The translations under genes and the position numbers were made by a program. From contig CP070648.1 in NCBI GenBank assembly GCA_020354555.1, forward strand, positions 4,467,716 through 4,504,391: 36,676 nucleotides of DNA. The letters run 5' to 3'. Below the pieces are notes generated by a model. It was given only the letters and a program-made list of their open reading frames with translations, was not told the origin of the DNA and ran no database searches. This stretch comes from Armatimonadota bacterium (lineage in GTDB: Bacteria; Armatimonadota; Hebobacteria; GCA-020354555; CP070648). Positions 32,334 through 36,676 of this stretch are shown one piece after another (within the stretch, counting starts at the first letter, position 1; each line of letters begins with the position of its first letter).

Positions 32334-34130
32334 ATGTTCTACCTTGCGCGATTGCTGGGCCGGCCGGTCAGGGACGCTGAGGGCCGGAAGGTCGGATGGA
32401 TCAGCGATTTCCTCGTCGCCACCGCTGACCTGTTCCCGCGCGTGACCGCGGTGTCGGTCGCGTCGCGGAGCCGCCGTCCGATGCTCGTGCCGTGGCGTTA
32501 CATCGTGCGACTTGACGAGTCCGGGGCTCAGCTTTCTGCGGCGCTCGCAGATATCGAACCCGCCGTTCCGACGGACAATGAAGTGCTGCTGGGGCGGCAG
32601 CTCCTCGATCGCCAGATAGTTGATCGGGCGGGGCGCAAAGTGGTGCGCGTCAACGATTTTTCGCTCGCGCCCACGGATCACGAGTTGCGACTGGTGGGGG
32701 CCGATGTGGGGGTGCGCGGGCTGCTGCGGCGCCTGAACGTCGAGCGACCGCTCGATCGCGCGGCGAGACTCATCCGTCTGCGCTTGCCCGACAGCCTGAT
32801 TGCGTGGAACTACCTGGAGCCGCTGGAGGCGAAGTGGGATAGATTGCGCCTGCGCATGACCCATCAACGGCTCGGCGAGATGTTTCCCGCGGATCTAGCC
32901 TCTATTCTTGCGCAATTGGAGCCCGAGGCGCGACCGGCGGTGCTCGAGGCGATTGACGATCGCAAGCTGGCCGATACGCTCCCCGAGTTGGGGGATGAGC
33001 TTGAGCGGGAGATACTGACGGATATGAGCCGGGAGCGCGCCTCCGACGTGCTCGAGATGATGCCGCCGGACGAAGCCGCGGACGTCCTCGGCGACATGCC
33101 TGAGCCAGTCGCCGACGACTTACTGTCGCGCATGGAGGAGGCGGAGTCGCGAGAGCTGGAGCAGTTGCTTGCCCACCCCGATGAGACCGCGGGGGGCCTC
33201 ATGACGCCGGACTTCGTGTCCCTGCGCGACGATCTGACGGTGCAGCAGGCGATGGCGGAACTGCGCCGCATCTCGCCCGACACGGAGGGGGCCTCTTACG
33301 TCTATGTCGTGGACGAGGCGGGGCGGTTGAGAGGCGTGATATCGCTTGACGCCCTGTTCGTTGCAGCGCCCGATACGCACATTGCGGACATCATGCGGGC
33401 GGACGTCGTCGCGGTGCCTCTCGATATGGATCAAGAGGAAGTGGCCGTGACGATGTTTAAGTACAATTTCCTCAGCCTGCCGGCGATAGACGAGAACGGT
33501 ATCCTGCGCGGCGTGGTGACCGTTGACGACGCGCTGGAGGTAATGCAGGAGGAATCTGCGGAAGACCTCGGGCGCCTCGCGGGGGCGCCCAGCGATATCG
33601 GCGGACGCCGGGCGTGGGTTCTCGATGCGCTGTGGCGAGTGCCGTGGCTGATCGTGTGCGCGGCTGCGGGGCTACTCGCCTCGGCGATGATGGGCCGCGC
33701 AGCCGGGCTCGCGGAGATCGGCTGGCGGGCGGCGGCGGCGCTGCCCCTCGTCCTCGGACTGAGCGTGCGGTCCGCCAGCCAGTCGTCGGCCGTCGTGGTG
33801 CGGGCGTACGCGCTGGGCGAAGAAAGACTGCGCGATTTCGTTATCCACCTATTGGGTGAGGCCGCGGCGGCGCTCCTCGTTGGCGGGATCGCGGGCGCCA
33901 TCTCGGCGGCGGCGGCACTCAGTTGGGGCGAGCCGGCCATGGCCGGCGCACTGGCAATAGCATTGCCCCTCGGGCTCGTGGTGGGAGCAGTGATCGGGTC
34001 GGTGCTGCCAGTGGCGCTGTGGCGCCTGCGCATGGATCCGGCGGTCGCCTTGTGGCCGCTCGTGGCAGTCACGACGACCCTCGCGACGGTGCCGATCTAT
34101 GTGGCATTGCTCGTGCGAGTGAGTGTGTGA
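32334..34130 (+). CDS. PRC-barrel / MgtE-like membrane protein with CBS domains
   Basis: The 598-residue protein has two PRC-barrel repeats (about 1-75 and 82-150), an MgtE N-terminal superhelical domain (about 178-285), a CBS pair (about 290-405) and a five-helix MgtE transmembrane domain (about 430-595). MgtE proteins are magnesium channels gated by cytosolic magnesium. Here the pore motif is degenerate: counting from DPA at 568-570, the Thermus D432 position is Thr582 and N424 is Trp574, and the GGNxGTQS segment reads SVRSASQS (478-485). Magnesium conduction is therefore doubtful; a sensor or a changed specificity is possible. ATG at 32334 fits the first PRC repeat. No strong ribosome binding site is seen. 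Confidence 0.85.
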   Translation: MFYLARLLGRPVRDAEGRKVGWISDFLVATADLFPRVTAVSVASRSRRPMLVPWRYIVRLDESGAQLSAALADIEPAVPTDNEVLLGRQLLDRQIVDRAGRKVVRVNDFSLAPTDHELRLVGADVGVRGLLRRLNVERPLDRAARLIRLRLPDSLIAWNYLEPLEAKWDRLRLRMTHQRLGEMFPADLASILAQLEPEARPAVLEAIDDRKLADTLPELGDELEREILTDMSRERASDVLEMMPPDEAADVLGDMPEPVADDLLSRMEEAESRELEQLLAHPDETAGGLMTPDFVSLRDDLTVQQAMAELRRISPDTEGASYVYVVDEAGRLRGVISLDALFVAAPDTHIADIMRADVVAVPLDMDQEEVAVTMFKYNFLSLPAIDENGILRGVVTVDDALEVMQEESAEDLGRLAGAPSDIGGRRAWVLDALWRVPWLIVCAAAGLLASAMMGRAAGLAEIGWRAAAALPLVLGLSVRSASQSSAVVVRAYALGEERLRDFVIHLLGEAAAALLVGGIAGAISAAAALSWGEPAMAGALAIALPLGLVVGAVIGSVLPVALWRLRMDPAVALWPLVAVTTTLATVPIYVALLVRVSV

Positions 34131-34190
34131 GCGTGAATCGGAGAGTTCCTGGTATTGCCGCGTTGCGGCGCTGCGCCCCGCTCTGCGACG

Positions 34191-34208
34191 CGTGACGGCC
34201 GCGTCACG
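34191..34208 (+). other. Perfect hairpin between the MgtE-like gene and the NRAMP-related gene
   Basis: CGTGACG at 34191-34197 and CGTCACG at 34202-34208 pair perfectly around GCCG. It lies 60 bases after the MgtE-like stop in a 208-base gap. No T-run follows. I see no M-box or yybP-ykoY riboswitch core here. It might be an mRNA 3' end or an operator. Confidence 0.35.
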
Positions 34209-34338
34209 GATGCCCCCCGGCCGCTCATCGCCCCAGGGACTCGTGCCGGAACGGGTTCTTGCCACCCCGCTGTGCCCGCCGGTATTCATGCGTCGAGGGC
34301 AAGGACCCGCCAGTTGACGGGCGAGGAGAATCCGGCCG

Positions 34339-35592
34339 GTGCACAGGATCCTCTTATTCCTGGCCGTGATAGGTCCCGGGCTGATTACCGCCTTCAGCGG
34401 GAACGACGCGGGGGGCATCGCGACCTACACCGTCGCCGGCGCCTCGTTCGGCTACCGGCAGCTCTGGGCCTTGCTCGTTGCGGCGCTCGGCATGATCGTC
34501 ATCAACGAGATGAGCGCCCGCATGGGCGCCGTCACCGGCAAGGGCCTGAGCGACCTGATCCGCGAGCAGTTCGGAGTGCGCTGGACCCTGTTTGCCATGA
34601 GCGCACTCCTCATCGCCAACACCGCGACCACTGTCGCCAATGTCGCAGGACTTGCGGCGAGCGCCGAGATCCTCGGCGCTCGCCTGCCACCTGTCGCCCA
34701 CTGGCTTGTCGCGCGGGCCGTGTCCGTGCCTTTGCTCGTCGCCGCCGTATGGCTGTTGATAACGCGCACGGGTTACCGCGCGGTCGAGCGGGCGTTTCTC
34801 GGCTTCACGGTCATCTTTGTGTCCTACATCATCGCCGGCTTTGCGGCACATCCGTCCTGGGAAACCGTCGTCGCGACGATGTTCGTGCCCTCGCGGCAGT
34901 GGCTCGCGGCGGACGCGCAGTTCATCCGGGTCGTGATCGCGATCATTGGCTGCACGATCGCCCCGTGGATGCAGTTCTATCTTCAGTCATCAACCGTGGA
35001 GAAGGGAATCCACGAGGCGCAGTTCCGCATGGCGCGCGTAGATGTCGTGACCGGCGCTGTCGCGGCTAACATCATCGCGGTATTCATCGTCGTCGCCGCT
35101 GCGGTACGCCTTCATCCCGCGGGCGCGGCGGTCACCACGGCTGACCAGGCGGCACTTGCGCTGGAACCGGTCGCCGGAGCCTACGCCAGCCTGTTGTTTG
35201 CCGTCGGGCTCTTCGGCGCCTCGATGCTGGCCGCGGCGGTGGTTCCGCTGTCGACCGCCTATGCCGTGTGCGAAGCCTTCGGCTGGGAGAGCGGACTCGA
35301 CCGCCGCCTGGGCGAGGCGCCGCGTTTCTTCGGGATCTTCACCGGTGTGCTGATCATTAGCGCCGTGCCGACCGTCATCCCCCGCGCCCCGCTGATTGAT
35401 CTGATGGTGTTGTCGCAGGTGGTCAACGGGTGCTTGCTGCCCGTGATCCTCGTCTTTATGCTGCTGCTGGTGAACCGTCCGTCCATCATGGGCGCGCGCG
35501 TCAACAGCCGACTGCATAACGCGATCGCGTGGGGCGTGGCGGGGGTGATCATGGGGCTCATCGCGGCAATGCTTGTCGTGGAATTCGCGTAA
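34339..35592 (+). CDS. NRAMP-related divalent metal transporter (NRMT-like)
   Basis: The 417-residue protein has about 11 membrane helices in the NRAMP/LeuT pattern. In helix 1 the canonical DPGN reads DAGG (D23, G26) followed by IATY. In helix 6 the canonical MPH reads APW (A208-W210) with QSS after. Loss of the Asn and Met metal ligands and the IATY and APW forms resemble NRAMP-related magnesium transporters (NRMT), so Mg2+ or Mn2+ rather than Fe2+ is the likelier cargo. The GTG at 34339 has GAGGAG ten bases upstream. It follows the MgtE-like gene on the same strand, which supports a magnesium link. Confidence 0.86.
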   Translation: MHRILLFLAVIGPGLITAFSGNDAGGIATYTVAGASFGYRQLWALLVAALGMIVINEMSARMGAVTGKGLSDLIREQFGVRWTLFAMSALLIANTATTVANVAGLAASAEILGARLPPVAHWLVARAVSVPLLVAAVWLLITRTGYRAVERAFLGFTVIFVSYIIAGFAAHPSWETVVATMFVPSRQWLAADAQFIRVVIAIIGCTIAPWMQFYLQSSTVEKGIHEAQFRMARVDVVTGAVAANIIAVFIVVAAAVRLHPAGAAVTTADQAALALEPVAGAYASLLFAVGLFGASMLAAAVVPLSTAYAVCEAFGWESGLDRRLGEAPRFFGIFTGVLIISAVPTVIPRAPLIDLMVLSQVVNGCLLPVILVFMLLLVNRPSIMGARVNSRLHNAIAWGVAGVIMGLIAAMLVVEFA

Positions 35593-35609
35593 GCGTCTCG
35601 CTGGCGCGG

Positions 35610-35625
35610 ATGCCGCGCGCGGCAT
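35610..35625. terminator. 16-bp perfect palindrome between convergent genes
   Basis: ATGCCGCGCGCGGCAT is self-complementary and lies 18 bases after the NRAMP-related stop and 110 bases from the end of the convergent DUF4432 gene. It would form a tight hairpin in either transcript. No T-run is present, so its role as a terminator is a guess from position. Confidence 0.35.
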
Positions 35626-35734
35626 GCAACGGAGCACAAGGCCTACTGAGCAGGAAGGGCTGAATGAGCTGCGTCAAGGCACCTCCGGGCGCACCGGGAA
35701 TGGATGCCGACATCTCTCGCGGGACGTGCCGTGC

Positions 35735-36676
35735 CTAACGCGCCCCTTTGAGCGCCTTCTGTACGGCATCCTGGAACCCGCGAATCGCCTCGGCGTTGTC
35801 GAGCACGCCGATCTCCGCCTCATACTCTCGGCGCTCGCCGGGCTCGAGGAACTGCAGTGTGCCGCGCTCTCGCTCCCGGGCGCGCCCCTCGACCAGGCAG
35901 TTCGCGGGCTCCATGCCGACCACGTAGTCCACCTGGCCCATCATTTTCCATTCCGTGAAGCGCGGCAGCTGATCGGCGCGGTAGGTGACGTAGAAGCCGA
36001 AGCCATGCCCGCCCGCGAAGCCCTCATTGATGAGAGCCGCGCGGATGCGGCCTTCGGCGTCCGGGGCCATGTTGTGGTAGTACACCTTCTCGCGATAGTC
36101 AGGCACCGGCGCGGAGAACTGGGCGTACTCCTCCTTGCCGATCTCCGCGTCGGCGTCGCGCGGCGTCGCGTCGAGTGTGGGGGACACGAGCTTGCCGCCC
36201 GGCGCCACCGCCGGGTAGCCGCCGTTGATGTGGTACAGTATCATGTGTTCGGTGGTGCGGTAGCCGACATTCTCCACGACGTCACGCCACCAGAACCGAT
36301 TCTCCCCGAGGCGCGTCGTAATCTCGCGCGTCAGGAGCACGTTCTCGCCGAAGATAACGGCCTCTTGCACCTGTCCGCGTACGCTCATGACGTAGTCGTC
36401 GCCCTCCCAGCGCTCGCTCGTGGCAACGCCGCTCGCTGGCAGCGTGGAGAAGCGCCCGTGGAGTCCGAGCTCCTTGCCCTGATCCACGGAGGGCGCGCCG
36501 GCGGTGGTGAGACCGCAGGTGACGACGAGGCCGCCATAGAACGTTCGCAGCCAGCCCAGTCCTTCGGGTTCGAAATACCACGGGCCCGATAGTCCGCTCG
36601 GCGAGCGCCATGCCAACGGAATGCCGCGACAGTCGGCGTCGGCAATGTCGAGGCCCCGACTGATGAGGACGCGGAA
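35735..36676 (-). CDS. DUF4432 aldose-epimerase-like protein (partial)
   Basis: The 313 residues visible run from the right edge to a TAG at 35735-35737. The start lies outside the window: reading in frame from 36676 gives SRGLDIADADCRGIPLAW followed by SPSG, which is conserved family sequence and precedes any candidate start, including the TTG at 36616. DUF4432 proteins share the galactose mutarotase-like beta-sandwich; their substrate is not established. Conserved features seen are the RGLDI turn, GGL.VTCGL, LHGR and EPANC. Neighbouring sugar metabolism genes may lie to the right. It converges with the NRAMP-related gene. Confidence 0.83.
   Translation of the reverse strand, partial: FRVLISRGLDIADADCRGIPLAWRSPSGLSGPWYFEPEGLGWLRTFYGGLVVTCGLTTAGAPSVDQGKELGLHGRFSTLPASGVATSERWEGDDYVMSVRGQVQEAVIFGENVLLTREITTRLGENRFWWRDVVENVGYRTTEHMILYHINGGYPAVAPGGKLVSPTLDATPRDADAEIGKEEYAQFSAPVPDYREKVYYHNMAPDAEGRIRAALINEGFAGGHGFGFYVTYRADQLPRFTEWKMMGQVDYVVGMEPANCLVEGRARERERGTLQFLEPGERREYEAEIGVLDNAEAIRGFQDAVQKALKGAR

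Noticed and set aside
1-36676. Mobile elements, CRISPR arrays, tRNA or rRNA genes
   Set aside because: No transposase, integrase, direct-repeat array or cloverleaf-like sequence was found; the content is housekeeping throughout.

Overview
The window is a GC-rich (roughly 65%) bacterial chromosome segment with no tRNA, rRNA, insertion sequence, phage gene or CRISPR array that I can see. Genes are densely packed, often overlap by a few bases, and frequently use GTG or TTG starts. The tuf-rpmG-secE-nusG-rplK-rplA-rplJ-rplL order is bacterial. The accompanying genes (CBM9/DUF5916 protein, Gfo/Idh and AP-endonuclease-type sugar enzymes, DUF4432, long-form dihydropteroate synthase, NadX-type NAD pathway) would suit an uncultivated lineage such as Armatimonadota or a relative. 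That placement is an inference with low confidence.

Layout: (1) 1-3623, plus strand: the end of tuf, then rpmG, secE, nusG, rplK, rplA, a ribosomal protein L10 leader with an attenuator hairpin, rplJ and rplL. The usual rpoB/rpoC do not follow; instead there is a hairpin-rich spacer and a cysteine-rich two-domain protein (3921-4463). (2) 4494-10397, minus strand, transcribed right to left: asd, lysC, dapA (aspartate-family amino acid pathway), family 4 uracil-DNA glycosylase, a Gfo/Idh oxidoreductase and a TIM-barrel sugar isomerase. The block begins at a good sigma-70 promoter overlapped by a perfect 9-bp inverted repeat. (3) 10614-15302, plus: a secreted or outer-membrane CBM9/DUF5916 protein, then a cobalt ECF transporter (cbiM, cbiQ, cbiO) coupled to a small cysteine protein. 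(4) 15346-27177, minus: a long cofactor block. In transcription order it holds a TPR protein, folP, folK, an orphan GspF/PilC protein, panC, panD, nadA, a nadX-like gene, nadC, birA, rimI, a lipoprotein and tatD. (5) 27673-35592, plus: a soluble GAF-PAS histidine kinase, rpiB, a WecA/TagO-type GlcNAc-1-phosphate transferase, UDP-GlcNAc 2-epimerase, a PRC-MgtE-CBS membrane protein and an NRAMP-related transporter. (6) 35735-36676, minus: a DUF4432 aldose-epimerase-like gene running off the right edge.

The window is mostly housekeeping. The most unusual signals are enzymes or transporters that keep their fold but have lost family-defining residues: the MgtE-like protein lacks the pore aspartate, the NadX-like protein lacks the catalytic histidine, and the aspartate kinase has Glu where the family has Arg in its Gly-rich loop. 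Other points of interest are the NRAMP-related (NRMT-like) permease beside the MgtE-like gene, the asd operator, structured leaders upstream of folK and the kinase, and two small cysteine-rich proteins of unknown function. I do not see a clear new multi-gene defence or mobile system.
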